From Candidatus Mycolicibacterium alkanivorans (GTDB taxonomy: Bacteria; Actinomycetota; Actinomycetes; Mycobacteriales; Mycobacteriaceae), in assembly GCF_022760805.1 (NCBI RefSeq), contig NZ_JAIVFL010000001.1:248001-312000 (forward strand): a DNA stretch of 64,000 nucleotides, written 5' to 3'. Shown piece by piece: positions 25,392-36,406 of the stretch. Positions within the stretch are counted from its first letter, which is position 1; every line of letters begins with the position of its first letter. Below the pieces are notes generated by a model. That model had not been told where the DNA came from, searched no databases, and worked only from the letters and a program-made list of their open reading frames with translations. A program made the position numbers and the translations under genes.

Positions 25392-26455
25392 GTTGACCTC
25401 ACCGGTGTATATCGGTTGACCGCCACCGGCAGCCCCAGCCGTTCGCGCAACGTCTCCCCGTCGCGGTAGGCGGTACGGAACCGGCCCGCGCGCTGCAGTA
25501 CCGGCACCAGATCGTCGACGATGGCCGGCAGATCTGTGGTGTTGACCGCCGGTCGCAGCCGAAAGCCGTCGAGACCCAGGTCGTGCCAGGCCAGCAGCAG
25601 GTCGGCCAACTCTGCAGGGGTTCCGCCCCACACCAGAGCATCGGAACGCACGTCGCTGGCACCGCCGAAGTCGACGACCAGGTCGGCGATGACCTTCAGG
25701 TCCTGACCGCCTGCTGCGTTGACTTCACCGACGATCCGCGCGAGGGACTGCTCGTCCTTCGGCGTGACGAAGACGACATCGGCCGCAGCCGAGGCGAATT
25801 CGTAGACCCGTTCGGCGTGCGCCAAAGCGGCGACCACGGGTTGCCCTTGTGGCGGCCGTGGCGTGATCGACGGCCCCTTCACCGAGAAGTAGCGCCCGGT
25901 GAAGTCGATGTAGTGCAACCGGTTGCGATCGACGTAACGTCCGGTCGCGACGTCACGGATCACCGCGTCGTCCTCCCAGCTGTCCCACAGCCGGCGCACC
26001 ACTTCGACGAAATCAGCTGCCTCGTCGAATGATTCGTCCGGTGCAGGTGCGGCACGGCGACCAAACAGTTCCGCCTCGGCTGCCGTCGCGCTGACCCGTG
26101 GTTGCCAGCCCGCGCGACCGTGTGAGACGTAGTCCAGCGTGGCGATCGCCTTGGAGATGTGGAACGGCTCGGTATGCGTGACGGTGGCCACCGGGATGAG
26201 CCCGATGTTGCGCGTCACCGGCGCGATTCGCGCGGCGATCAGGACGGCGTCGGCCCTGGGTGTGTCTCCGCGGGTTCCCAGGTTGTCCTCAACGGTGAGG
26301 AAGTCCAACATCCCACGTTCGGCGATGGCCGCGAGCCGCGCCCAATGTCGGCCGCTGGTCACCGGTTCGGCGGCCGGTGTGTACCGCATCGCCTGCGGGC
26401 GGCAACCATAGCCGTCGAGGGCGACGCCGAGATACACCGGGTTGAGAGCCATCAC
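25388..26455 (-). CDS. LLM-class flavin-dependent monooxygenase
   Basis: The 355-residue protein has LDFLTVEDNLG, HTEPFHISKAIATLDYVSHG and RAGWQPRVSAT, the arrangement of a DszA/NtaA-related LLM enzyme but shorter than the 443-residue neighbour. It heads the three-gene LLM operon and its stop overlaps the next start. Together the three look like a set for step-wise oxidation of one compound or a class of compounds; this is inference from position. There is an ATG pair at the start (26455 or 26452). Confidence 0.83.
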   Translation of the reverse strand: MMALNPVYLGVALDGYGCRPQAMRYTPAAEPVTSGRHWARLAAIAERGMLDFLTVEDNLGTRGDTPRADAVLIAARIAPVTRNIGLIPVATVTHTEPFHISKAIATLDYVSHGRAGWQPRVSATAAEAELFGRRAAPAPDESFDEAADFVEVVRRLWDSWEDDAVIRDVATGRYVDRNRLHYIDFTGRYFSVKGPSITPRPPQGQPVVAALAHAERVYEFASAAADVVFVTPKDEQSLARIVGEVNAAGGQDLKVIADLVVDFGGASDVRSDALVWGGTPAELADLLLAWHDLGLDGFRLRPAVNTTDLPAIVDDLVPVLQRAGRFRTAYRDGETLRERLGLPVAVNRYTPVRST

Positions 26456-26520
26456 TCAACTGTCTAACGTGCTGTCGCACAAGATATTCCGGAACCCGGG
26501 GTTCAGTTCACCGTGATTTC

Positions 26521-26542
26521 AACCCTGGCGTTTGCCGGGGTT
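26521..26542 (-). terminator. Hairpin at the end of the GNAT gene
   Basis: AACCCTGGC (26521-26529) pairs with GCCGGGGTT (26534-26542) through one G-U pair with a 4-base loop. It sits exactly at the stop of the minus-strand acetyltransferase and upstream of the LLM operon. It lacks a U-tract. Confidence 0.45.
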
Positions 26543-27018
26543 CACAGTAGCTTGCCGAACGCGATCGGATAGACCTCACCGTCGGCGGGCAGCGGCTCGT
26601 CCAGCCGGGTGTAGCCCGCGCTCTCGTAGAGCGCCTCCGCCTCGGGCTGACGGTCCCCGGTGGTCAGGTACACCCGGCGATAGCCCCGCCGGACGATCTC
26701 GGATTCCAGGGCATCGAGCAGCACCTTGGCGTACCCACGCCGCCGGTGGTTGCGGTCGGTCCAGATGCGTTTGAGTTCGGCGGTCTCGGCGTCGAAGCGG
26801 CGGAAGGCCCCGCCGGTCACCGGCCGGTCATCGAGCAGCCCGATCAGCATGCCGCCGTCCGGCGCACTGAACTCGTCTGCCGGATATCCCCGCAGCCACC
26901 TCAGCACACGGTCCTCGGTGCCGTTGTAGCGGGTGGCGTACTCGACGGCCAGCTCGGCGATCAGCGGCCGGGCCAGCTCGTCGTCCTGGTGGACCGGGAC
27001 GAAACGCAGCCACTGCAC
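26542..27018 (-). CDS. GNAT-family N-acetyltransferase
   Basis: The 158-residue protein has the GNAT acetyl-CoA motif in RNHRRRGYAKVLLDALESE (Q/RxxGxG/A variant RRRGYA) and the C-terminal EAEALYESAGYTRL. The start used is GTG 27018 (QWLRFVPV); the longer frame to 27177 has non-coding composition. The acceptor substrate is unknown. The 251 bp between its start and metZ hold no clear gene; about 24 codons ending near 27152 look like the tail of a lost protein. Confidence 0.8.
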   Translation of the reverse strand: MQWLRFVPVHQDDELARPLIAELAVEYATRYNGTEDRVLRWLRGYPADEFSAPDGGMLIGLLDDRPVTGGAFRRFDAETAELKRIWTDRNHRRRGYAKVLLDALESEIVRRGYRRVYLTTGDRQPEAEALYESAGYTRLDEPLPADGEVYPIAFGKLL

Positions 27019-27269
27019 CGCACCATTGTGCTGGGCGGCCCGGTCCGACACGCTGGCCGACCCCCTTCCGAGAATAGTTGACACCTGTTGAGTCTGCGGA
27101 CCGCCTCGATGTGCTCGATCAGCACGTCGGGCGAGACTCGGCGTAGCGCACTTATTCGGGGAAGTCGTCCTCGTCACCGACCGACTTGAACCACACCCGC
27201 GTCACCGGTTCGATCGTCTCGTCGTCGGAATTCGGTGATCGCCGGCGGATGGATCCAGCTGGCCAGGCC

Positions 27270-28493
27270 TTAACCCAGCGCGCGATCCAGGTCGGCGATC
27301 AGGTCCTCCGTGCCCTCCAGGCCCACCGAGATTCGCACCACGGCGTCACCGAGGCCGATCGCCGCGCGACCTTCCGGACCCATCGCCCGGTGCGTCGTGG
27401 TAGCCGGGTGGGTGATCAGCGACTTGGCGTCGCCCAGGTTGTTGGAGATGTCGATCACCTGCAGTTTGTCGAGCACCTCGAAGGCACGCTCCTTGGCCTT
27501 GCTCTCGGGCGCGTCGAGTTCGAAGGTGATGACGGTGCCACCACCGGACATCTGCCGCTTGGCCAGATCGTGCTGGGGATGCGAGGGCAGAAACGGGTAG
27601 CGCACCCAGCGCACTGCGGGATGACTCTCGAGGAACTCGGCGATCCGCAGCGCGGAGTCGCTGCTGTAGTTGACCCGAACCGACAGTGTCTCAAGGCCTT
27701 TCAACAGCACCCACGCGTTGAACGCGCTCAGGGCCGGCCCGGTGTGACGCATGAGCTTCTGCACCGGCCCGTCGATGTACTCCTTGTCGCCGAGGATCGC
27801 CCCACCGAGCACCCGGCCCTGGCCGTCGATGTGCTTGGTACCGGAGTACACCACCACGTCCGCCCCGAGCGGGAAACCCTGCTGCAGAAGCGGAGTGGCA
27901 AAGACGTTGTCCAACACCACCTTTGCACCCGCGGCATGGGCCAGCTCGGACACCGCTGCGATGTCGACCAGCGACTGCATCGGGTTGGACGGTGTCTCGA
28001 AGAACACGGCCTGGGTCGGCGTGCTCAACGCCTCCTCCCACTGCGACAGGTCATCGCCGTCGACGAAGACGGTCTCGACCCCCCAGCGCGGCAGGATTTC
28101 GTTGCACACCACGAAACAGGAACCGAACAGGCTGCGGGCGGCCACCAGCCGGCCGCCGGCGCCCAGCAGCGCACCCAGCGAGGTGAAGACCGCCGCCATC
28201 CCCGACGCGGTGGCGAATGCCGCGGGGGCACCCTCGATGAGCCGCAGCCGTTCCTCGAACATCGAGATGGTCGGGTTACCGTAGCGCGAGTAGACGAAAC
28301 GGTCGATCTCGCCGGTGAACGCCTTCTCGGCCTCGGCAGCCGAGGAGTACACATAGCCCGACGTCAGGTACACCGCCTCGGCGGTCTCCTCGAACCCCGA
28401 GCGCAGCAGCCCGCCGCGCACCCCGATGGTGGCCTGGCTGACCCCGTCCGGCAGCGGCGCGGGAATCCGCACCGACGGCACCGGATCGGTCAT
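27270..28493 (-). CDS. metZ: O-succinylhomoserine sulfhydrylase MetZ
   Basis: MetZ makes homocysteine from an activated homoserine and sulfide, a PLP-dependent step in methionine synthesis. The 407-residue Cys/Met-metabolism enzyme has the PLP lysine in YSGTKHIDGQGR, SRYGNPTISMFEERL at the N-terminal side and the C-terminal RISVGLEGTEDLIADL. It overlaps the rhodanese gene by 4 bp (ATGA), which suggests that a sulfur-transfer protein and a sulfide-using enzyme are made together. Confidence 0.95.
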   Translation of the reverse strand: MTDPVPSVRIPAPLPDGVSQATIGVRGGLLRSGFEETAEAVYLTSGYVYSSAAEAEKAFTGEIDRFVYSRYGNPTISMFEERLRLIEGAPAAFATASGMAAVFTSLGALLGAGGRLVAARSLFGSCFVVCNEILPRWGVETVFVDGDDLSQWEEALSTPTQAVFFETPSNPMQSLVDIAAVSELAHAAGAKVVLDNVFATPLLQQGFPLGADVVVYSGTKHIDGQGRVLGGAILGDKEYIDGPVQKLMRHTGPALSAFNAWVLLKGLETLSVRVNYSSDSALRIAEFLESHPAVRWVRYPFLPSHPQHDLAKRQMSGGGTVITFELDAPESKAKERAFEVLDKLQVIDISNNLGDAKSLITHPATTTHRAMGPEGRAAIGLGDAVVRISVGLEGTEDLIADLDRALG

Positions 28494-28903
28494 GACTGCT
28501 TCCAGGGCAGGCCCAGCGCCCGCCAGCCGTTCACCCCGCGGTGGCCGTGAGCGTCGAGTTGGCCCTCGAAGCCGTCGAGCATGTTGTACGACGGCGCGAT
28601 CCCGGCGGCGGTGGCCGTCTCGGCCGCGGGGATCGACCGGTTACCCGACCGGCACAGGAAGACCACCGGGCGATCACCGGGCGTGACACCGGCGGCGTTC
28701 AGGTCGGCCACGAAGTTGTCGTTGTGCTGGCCGTTGCTGTGGTTCCACTCCACGAACACCACCTCGCGGCCCAGCGGGGTCAGATCGGGCGCGCCGACCC
28801 ACCGCCATTCGGCGTCGGTTCGGCAGTCCACCAGCACCGCCTCGAGGTTCTCGCTGAGCAACTTCCAGCTTTCCTCGGGGGTGATATCTCCTGCATAGCT
28901 CAC
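28490..28903 (-). CDS. Rhodanese-like sulfurtransferase (Rv0390-like)
   Basis: The 137-residue single-domain rhodanese has the active-site loop FLCRSGNRS with the catalytic Cys. It should carry persulfide sulfur. The overlap with metZ ties it to sulfur amino-acid metabolism, although direct delivery to MetZ is not shown. It starts at ATG 28903 (SYAGDITPEESWKLL). Confidence 0.9.
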   Translation of the reverse strand: MSYAGDITPEESWKLLSENLEAVLVDCRTDAEWRWVGAPDLTPLGREVVFVEWNHSNGQHNDNFVADLNAAGVTPGDRPVVFLCRSGNRSIPAAETATAAGIAPSYNMLDGFEGQLDAHGHRGVNGWRALGLPWKQS

Positions 28904-28935
28904 AGCCCTGAGTCTCGCACATGCGGCTGAGATCG

Positions 28936-29376
28936 CTAGGCCGGACCGGGCGAGCAGACCTTCCAGTCCCCGCCCTCGCGGACGAACGTCATCGGACTCT
29001 GGATCCGCTTGTCCGGCGCCTTCTCGAAGTGGTAGACGACCGTGGCGGTGGCCCGGTCGCCGTCGATCTTGACCCCGATGACGTCGTCGACGAAGCGCGC
29101 CCCTTGCGCGGACCTCGACTGCTGTTGACGGGCAATGACTTCCGCCTCGGCGCCCTGTTGGCCGGTACAGGTGAACTTGCGGAAGTCCGGGTAGTTCTCC
29201 CGCTGCAGGGCGTCGTTCTGTCCGACCGCGGCGCGGCCGACGCGCTGATCCGCGCTCAGCCCATCACCGCGAACCAGCCACGAGATCCCGAATGCGATCA
29301 GCACGAGCACAGCTATGCCCAGCGCGATCAGAATCGGCATCGGGCTCGACCCGCTGTTCTGTTTCTCGTCCGTCAC
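28936..29376 (-). CDS. Membrane-anchored protein with lumazine-binding-like domain
   Basis: The 146-residue protein has one N-terminal membrane segment (about residues 13-35, ILIALGIAVLVLIAFGIS) and an extracytoplasmic domain ending in YHFEKAPDKRI and GGDWKVCSPG, the DUF4878/lumazine-binding-like pattern common in mycobacterial envelope proteins. The GTG at 29376 overlaps the purT stop (GTGA), so it is translated after purT. The function is unknown. A similar design occurs at 36916-37629. Confidence 0.7.
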   Translation of the reverse strand: MTDEKQNSGSSPMPILIALGIAVLVLIAFGISWLVRGDGLSADQRVGRAAVGQNDALQRENYPDFRKFTCTGQQGAEAEVIARQQQSRSAQGARFVDDVIGVKIDGDRATATVVYHFEKAPDKRIQSPMTFVREGGDWKVCSPGPA

Positions 29377-30551
29377 TGCCACAACCTCCGAAGTGTCGCC
29401 GACGCCTGCCACACCCGGTCACGGGCGGTGGTCACGTCGGCCGCCGTGGCAAGCGCCAGGCCCAGCCGCAGCCGCGGAGCTCCCTCGTGGCTGCCGAACA
29501 ACCGGACATCACTCTCCGGCACCGTCAACACCTCGGCAAGCACCGCGGCCGACTCCGGCCGGGGCGTCGGACGTCCGTCGGCCTCGTCGGCATAGGTCAC
29601 CTCGGCCGCTCCCGGCGAGATCATGATGGTGTCGACCGGCAGCCCGAGCACCGCGCGGGCGTGCAGCTCGAACTCCGAGAGCCGCTGGGTGCGCAGAGTC
29701 ACCAGCCCGCTGTCGTAGGGCCGCACGCTGACGTCGGAGAAGTACACCTCGTCGCCGCGGACCAGCAGCTCCACCCCGAAGACGCCCCGCCCGCCCAGGG
29801 CGCGCACGATGCGGGCGGCCACCGACTTCGCCGCGCCCAGCGCCGCCTCGCTCATGGGCTGCGGCTGCCAGGACTCCAGCACATCCCCGTCGAGCTGGCG
29901 GTGGCCGATCGGCTCGCAGAAGTGCAGTGCGGGGCCCGCCGGGCCCTCGGTGCTGACCGTCAACAGCGTGACGGCGTAGTCGATCTCGACGACCGTCTCG
30001 GCCAGCACCCGGTTGTGCGGCACCCGGCCGCCGGCGTCGACCGCCCGCTGCCATGCCGGCTCGACGTCCTCGGGCCGCAGCAGCACCGACAATCCCTGGC
30101 CCGGAACCCCGACGACCGGCTTGACCACCATCGGGAAGCCGGCATGCTCGACAACGGCGGCCAGCTCGGCTACCGACCCGGCGAACCAGAACGGTGCCGT
30201 CGGCAGGCCGAGGTCGTCGGCGGCCAGCCTGCGCATGCCCTCCCGGTCGAGGCTGAGCTGGGTGGCATGCACGCCAGGGACCACCTGCGTGGATCCGCTT
30301 TCGGCGGCGGTGCGCAGCGCGTCGATCGCCACCGCGTTGGTGTCGACGACGACGTAGTCGGGCCGGACCCGGGCGATGGCGTCGGCGAACTCCTCGGGGT
30401 CGGTCATCTTGACCACCAGCGCCTCGTCGGCGGCGTCATGGGCGGGGGCATCGGCGTATCGGTCGACGGCGATGACGAAGGCGCCCAGGCGCTGGAAGGC
30501 CAGCACCAGTTCGCGGCTGAGTTCACCGGACCCGACCAGCATCACGCGCAT
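29373..30551 (-). CDS. purT: Formate-dependent phosphoribosylglycinamide formyltransferase PurT
   Basis: PurT makes formylglycinamide ribonucleotide from GAR, formate and ATP, a folate-independent alternative to PurN in purine synthesis. The 392-residue ATP-grasp enzyme has the N-terminal MLVGSGELSRELVLAFQRLG, the ATP-binding FPMVVKPVVGVPGQG and metal-site GVFGVELLVRGDEVYFSDVS. ATG 30551 is preferred over a TTG three codons upstream. The gene after it overlaps its stop. Confidence 0.95.
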   Translation of the reverse strand: MRVMLVGSGELSRELVLAFQRLGAFVIAVDRYADAPAHDAADEALVVKMTDPEEFADAIARVRPDYVVVDTNAVAIDALRTAAESGSTQVVPGVHATQLSLDREGMRRLAADDLGLPTAPFWFAGSVAELAAVVEHAGFPMVVKPVVGVPGQGLSVLLRPEDVEPAWQRAVDAGGRVPHNRVLAETVVEIDYAVTLLTVSTEGPAGPALHFCEPIGHRQLDGDVLESWQPQPMSEAALGAAKSVAARIVRALGGRGVFGVELLVRGDEVYFSDVSVRPYDSGLVTLRTQRLSEFELHARAVLGLPVDTIMISPGAAEVTYADEADGRPTPRPESAAVLAEVLTVPESDVRLFGSHEGAPRLRLGLALATAADVTTARDRVWQASATLRRLWQ

Positions 30552-30572
30552 GATGCCCAAGGATAGGTGGAC

Positions 30573-30644
30573 TCAGCCCCGGGTAGGCCAATGCCAGGAC
30601 GGCTCGTCGAGCAGATCCTGCCCGACGATCGCGGTTTGGCCCAT
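30573..30644 (-). CDS. Possible 23-residue leader or remnant upstream of purT
   Basis: An ATG-led frame of 23 codons with GC-rich third positions, ending WHWPTRG, lies 21 bp upstream of purT. It could be a short upstream peptide or the remnant of a lost gene. No independent support was found. Confidence 0.2.
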   Translation of the reverse strand: MGQTAIVGQDLLDEPSWHWPTRG

Positions 30645-30652
30645 CGAGGCCC

Positions 30653-31342
30653 TTAGCGGATGGCCGCGTTCTGGTATTCGTCGCGGTGCCGTTCGAACAC
30701 CCCGGCCCTGGTGAGTAGCAGGACACTGACAATCAACACCCACACCGGAAATGCCATCACGATCCACATGTTCAGATCGCTGACCGCCAGAATGCTCAGT
30801 GCCGCAAGATAAGTCACGATCACCAGCCAGCGGGGCATCAGCTCGGTGCGCAACCAGATCGTCGCCAGCGAGATCATGAAGACGGCGGCCATCTTGACCG
30901 CGTACGTCTTCGACAGGGCCAGCACCGTCATCTGGCCGAAGAGCGCGACGTCGGTGTTGATCTCGGTGCCCGCGACCGCCGTGTTACTTCCCGCGAGCCC
31001 GGCTCCCACCGCCGACGTCACGAACATCATCGCCAGGAAGAGCAGACCGCTGCCCAGGAACACCGTGGAGAAGAACCGGTCCTCGTACCGTCCGAACCCG
31101 TCCCGGATCACGCCGATGAACCACAGGAAGCTGATCCCGGCGAACGGCATCAGCATGGACGCGAATTTCATCTTGGCGCTACCGGTGTCGAGCCACTGCG
31201 ATCCCGGCGAGCCGCCTTCGGGCAGTGAGGTCCTGATGAGGAACAGCGCCGTGCCGAACAGCAGGGCGAACAGCACGCCGGCCAACGCGGCTGCCCGTGG
31301 GGTGGTCATTGCCTTGAGCGTCTTGGATCGGTGTTCAACCAC
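30653..31342 (-). CDS. Conserved hypothetical five- to six-TM membrane protein
   Basis: The 229-residue protein has about six hydrophobic segments, starting with AALAGVLFALLFGTALFLI and including SMLMPFAGISFLWFIGVIRD and WIVMAFPVWVLIVSVLLL. No transport or enzyme motif is recognised. A GTG at 31342 or an ATG at 31309 could be the start. It stands alone between purT and the thioesterase gene, on the same strand. Confidence 0.65.
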   Translation of the reverse strand: MVEHRSKTLKAMTTPRAAALAGVLFALLFGTALFLIRTSLPEGGSPGSQWLDTGSAKMKFASMLMPFAGISFLWFIGVIRDGFGRYEDRFFSTVFLGSGLLFLAMMFVTSAVGAGLAGSNTAVAGTEINTDVALFGQMTVLALSKTYAVKMAAVFMISLATIWLRTELMPRWLVIVTYLAALSILAVSDLNMWIVMAFPVWVLIVSVLLLTRAGVFERHRDEYQNAAIR

Positions 31343-31361
31343 GCCGCCATGCTGACAGATG

Positions 31362-33967
<2,606 letters not shown>

Positions 33968-33999
33968 CCAGGCGGGTAGGGCTCCGGTAGCGTCGTGGC

Positions 34000-34779
34000 G
34001 TGAGTGTCCGCCCGCCGCACCAGTCGGTGCGCCCGAGCCCGATCTTCCTGGTCATCGTCGCGATCACGGCCCTGGGCGGGGTGCTGGCATGGCTGTCGGC
34101 GGCGACCGTGGGGCCACTGGCCTACGTCGGGGTCTTCATCTACGTGATCGCCGGCTGGCTGGTGTCGCTGTGCCTGCACGAGTTCGGGCATGCCTATACC
34201 GCGTGGCGGTTCGGCGACCAGGACGTCGCGGTTCGCGGGTATCTCACGCTCAACCCGTTCAAGTACTCCAGCCCGCTGCTGTCGATCGGCCTGCCGCTGC
34301 TGTTCATCGCGCTCGGCGGCATCGGCCTGCCGGGCGGGGCGGTCTACGTGCGCACGGGCTTCATGACACCGCGCCAGCGCACCCTCGTCAGCCTCGCCGG
34401 CCCGCTGGCCAACCTGGTGCTCGGTGGGCTGCTACTCGCGCTGACCCGGGCGTTCTATGACCCCGGGCATGGGGTGTTCTGGTCGGCCGTGGCCTTCCTG
34501 GGCTTCCTGCAGATCACCGCGCTGCTGCTCAACATCCTGCCGATTCCCGGACTGGACGGTTACGGCGCGCTGGAACCGCACCTGAGCCCCGAGACGCAGC
34601 GCGCCGTGGCGCCGGCCAAGCAGTTCGGCTTCCTGATTCTGCTGGTCCTGCTGCTGGCGCCGGCCCCGAACCGCTGGTTCTTCTCGGTGGTCTTCCGGTT
34701 CTTCGACCTGTCGGGCGTGCCAGGCGGACTCGCCTCGATCGGGAGTCAGCTGACCAGATTCTGGTCGGCCTGGATGTGA
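34000..34779 (+). CDS. Site-2-protease family (M50) membrane protein (Rv0359-like)
   Basis: The 259-residue polytopic protein has the zinc motif CLHEFGHAYTAWRFGD (HEFGH) in a membrane segment and the second motif NILPIPGLDGYGAL, the NPDG-like metal loop of M50 peptidases. It should cut substrates within the membrane. It is shorter than RseP-type proteases and lacks a PDZ domain. The GTG at 34000 is used. Two nested hairpins follow the stop. Confidence 0.85.
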   Translation: MSVRPPHQSVRPSPIFLVIVAITALGGVLAWLSAATVGPLAYVGVFIYVIAGWLVSLCLHEFGHAYTAWRFGDQDVAVRGYLTLNPFKYSSPLLSIGLPLLFIALGGIGLPGGAVYVRTGFMTPRQRTLVSLAGPLANLVLGGLLLALTRAFYDPGHGVFWSAVAFLGFLQITALLLNILPIPGLDGYGALEPHLSPETQRAVAPAKQFGFLILLVLLLAPAPNRWFFSVVFRFFDLSGVPGGLASIGSQLTRFWSAWM

Positions 34780-34781
34780 CC

Positions 34782-34840
34782 GGGGACAGAGCCGAGCTGC
34801 AGCGGCCCCCTCTACCGCTGCCGTCCCGGATCGGTCCCCG
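34782..34840 (+). terminator. Nested-hairpin terminator after the M50 gene
   Basis: GGGGAC (34782-34787) pairs with GTCCCC (34834-34839). Inside, GCAGCGG (34799-34805) pairs with CCGCTGC (34815-34821). It lies right after the M50 stop and lacks a U-tract. Confidence 0.55.
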
Positions 34841-34921
34841 ATACCCGGGTAGGCATCAACAAACATAACGGTATGTATGTGATCTGTGAAGTGGCATTGG
34901 CCCCTATTTACGGAGACGTTA

Positions 34922-35401
34922 TTAACGTTGCCCGTTTAGCCACGCGACCAGGTCAGGGTGCGCCATCCGGCGCAGAGCGGTCGCGGCGGTCTCCCACCGA
35001 CGCCGTGCCCGCCCTCTGTCGCTCTCGACGAAGGCCGGGATCAGGATGCCGCGCAGAGTGTCCGTCGCGGTGCAGACGAACTCCAGCATCGCGTCGTGCA
35101 GGTGGTGCGGCACCGGCTCGAGCACCGCCGCGATCACAGCGCTCGCCGCGATCGGGGCGCCCCAGATCAGGTCGAAGATGGCCCCGAGCGGGTCGGCGGC
35201 CTTCGCGTAGCCGCCCCTGAATCCGGCCACCACCGTGGCAACCGTGCACCCGGGCGCCTCGCGTCAGCCCGGCCATCTCCGCGATCCGTGGCGTGGTGGT
35301 GCCGGCGTAGCCGTACTTCGTCAAACGGTGGCATCGAACAGCCGCGCACGGGCGGACGCGCTGCGTTCCTCCTGGGTGCGCCGAGGCCGCGAGCCTGACA
35401 C
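34922..35401 (-). pseudogene. Frameshifted TetR-family regulator
   Basis: From a GTG at 35401 the frame reads SGSRPRRTQEERSASARARL then FDATV and a stop. A second frame continues LTKYGYAGTTTPRIAEMAGL (the helix-turn-helix), then after another break a third frame carries the ligand domain from VAGFRGGYAKAADPLG to HPDLVAWLNGQR. The pieces are in TetR order but several codons are missing after DATV and much of the link after the HTH. It is inactive as read. It adjoins the CDF exporter but is transcribed away from it. Confidence 0.75.
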
Positions 35402-35476
35402 CGCCACGGCTCGAGTCCTACTGACAGTCCGTTTGAAGCAACGTTACATTCCGAATGGTGCGCCCGGCGCTCTTGC

Positions 35477-35502
35477 TACATATGCATATTTATGCATATA
35501 TT
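35477..35502. promoter_or_regulatory. 12-2-12 imperfect inverted repeat (ArsR/SmtB-type operator)
   Basis: TACATATGCATA, a TT spacer and TATGCATATATT form an inverted repeat with 10 of 12 positions matched, ending 6 bp before the exporter ATG. The centre contains two TATGCATA palindromes one helical turn apart, in strong AT contrast to the region. The 12-2-12 layout is that of SmtB/ArsR metal-sensor operators, so zinc-responsive derepression is likely. Confidence 0.65.
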
Positions 35503-35508
35503 GCAGGC

Positions 35509-36405
35509 ATGGGTGCTGGACACGACCACAGCCACGGTGGTGACACGCGGGTGAGCCGGATGGTCATCGCCGCGGCGATTCTGACCGTCTTCTTCGCCGT
35601 CGAACTGACCACCGCGCTGCTCATCGGGTCGATCGCACTTCTGGCCGACGCCGGGCACATGCTCACCGACCTGGTGGCCATGTTCATGGGGCTGTCCGCG
35701 GTCCTGCTGACCCGGCACGGTCCGCCCTCGGCGGCACGTACCTACGGCTGGCACCGCGCCGAGGTCTTCACGGCCGTCGCCAACGCCGTGCTGCTGATCG
35801 GCGTCGCGGTGTTCATCCTCTACGAGGCGATCGACCGCCTCGGCCATGCCCCGGAGGTCCCCGGAGTGCCGATGATCGTGGTCGCCATTGCGGGTCTGAT
35901 CGCGAATGCCGCCGTGGCGCTGCTGCTGCGGTCGCAATCCGAGCACAGCCTGGCCGTCAAAGGCGCCTACATGGAGGTCGTCGCCGACACTGTGGGCAGC
36001 ATCGGCGTGCTGATCGCCGGCATCGTCACGGTGACCACGCACTGGCCCTACGCCGACGTCGTCGTCGCAGTGTTCGTCGCGCTATGGGTGCTCCCGCGGG
36101 CCATTGCACTGGCCCGCGCTGCCCTGCGGATCCTGTCGGAGTCCTCACCCCGGCACATCGACGTCGAAGAACTGCGTGCTGCGCTGGCCGCCATCGACGG
36201 TGTCACCGAGATCCACGACCTGCATGTGTGGACCCTGGTGCCGGGCAAGGACATGGTGACCGCCCACCTGACCAGTGACGGGAATTCCGATCGGGTGCTC
36301 GACGACGCCCGGGCGATCCTGTCCGCGCGCGGGCTCGATCACGCCACCGTCCAGGTCGAACCGCCCGGCCGCGCCGACGACTGCCTCGGTCAGACGGACT
36401 GGTAG
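35509..36405 (+). CDS. zitA: CDF-family zinc-type cation exporter (ZitA-like)
   Basis: The 298-residue protein starts with the His-rich GAGHDHSHGGDTR and has six membrane segments. The metal site is seen in LLADAGHMLTD (HxxxD on helix 2) and EVVADTVGSIG (DxxxD-like on helix 5), as in zinc CDF exporters. A C-terminal cytoplasmic domain (IHDLHVWTLVPGKDMVTAHL) completes it. It should move Zn2+ out in exchange for protons. A closely matching gene beside fba in other mycobacteria is the SmtB-controlled zitA. The ATG at 35509 follows the operator; the longer frame from 35455 would translate through it. Confidence 0.85.
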   Translation: MGAGHDHSHGGDTRVSRMVIAAAILTVFFAVELTTALLIGSIALLADAGHMLTDLVAMFMGLSAVLLTRHGPPSAARTYGWHRAEVFTAVANAVLLIGVAVFILYEAIDRLGHAPEVPGVPMIVVAIAGLIANAAVALLLRSQSEHSLAVKGAYMEVVADTVGSIGVLIAGIVTVTTHWPYADVVVAVFVALWVLPRAIALARAALRILSESSPRHIDVEELRAALAAIDGVTEIHDLHVWTLVPGKDMVTAHLTSDGNSDRVLDDARAILSARGLDHATVQVEPPGRADDCLGQTDW

Positions 36406-36406
36406 T

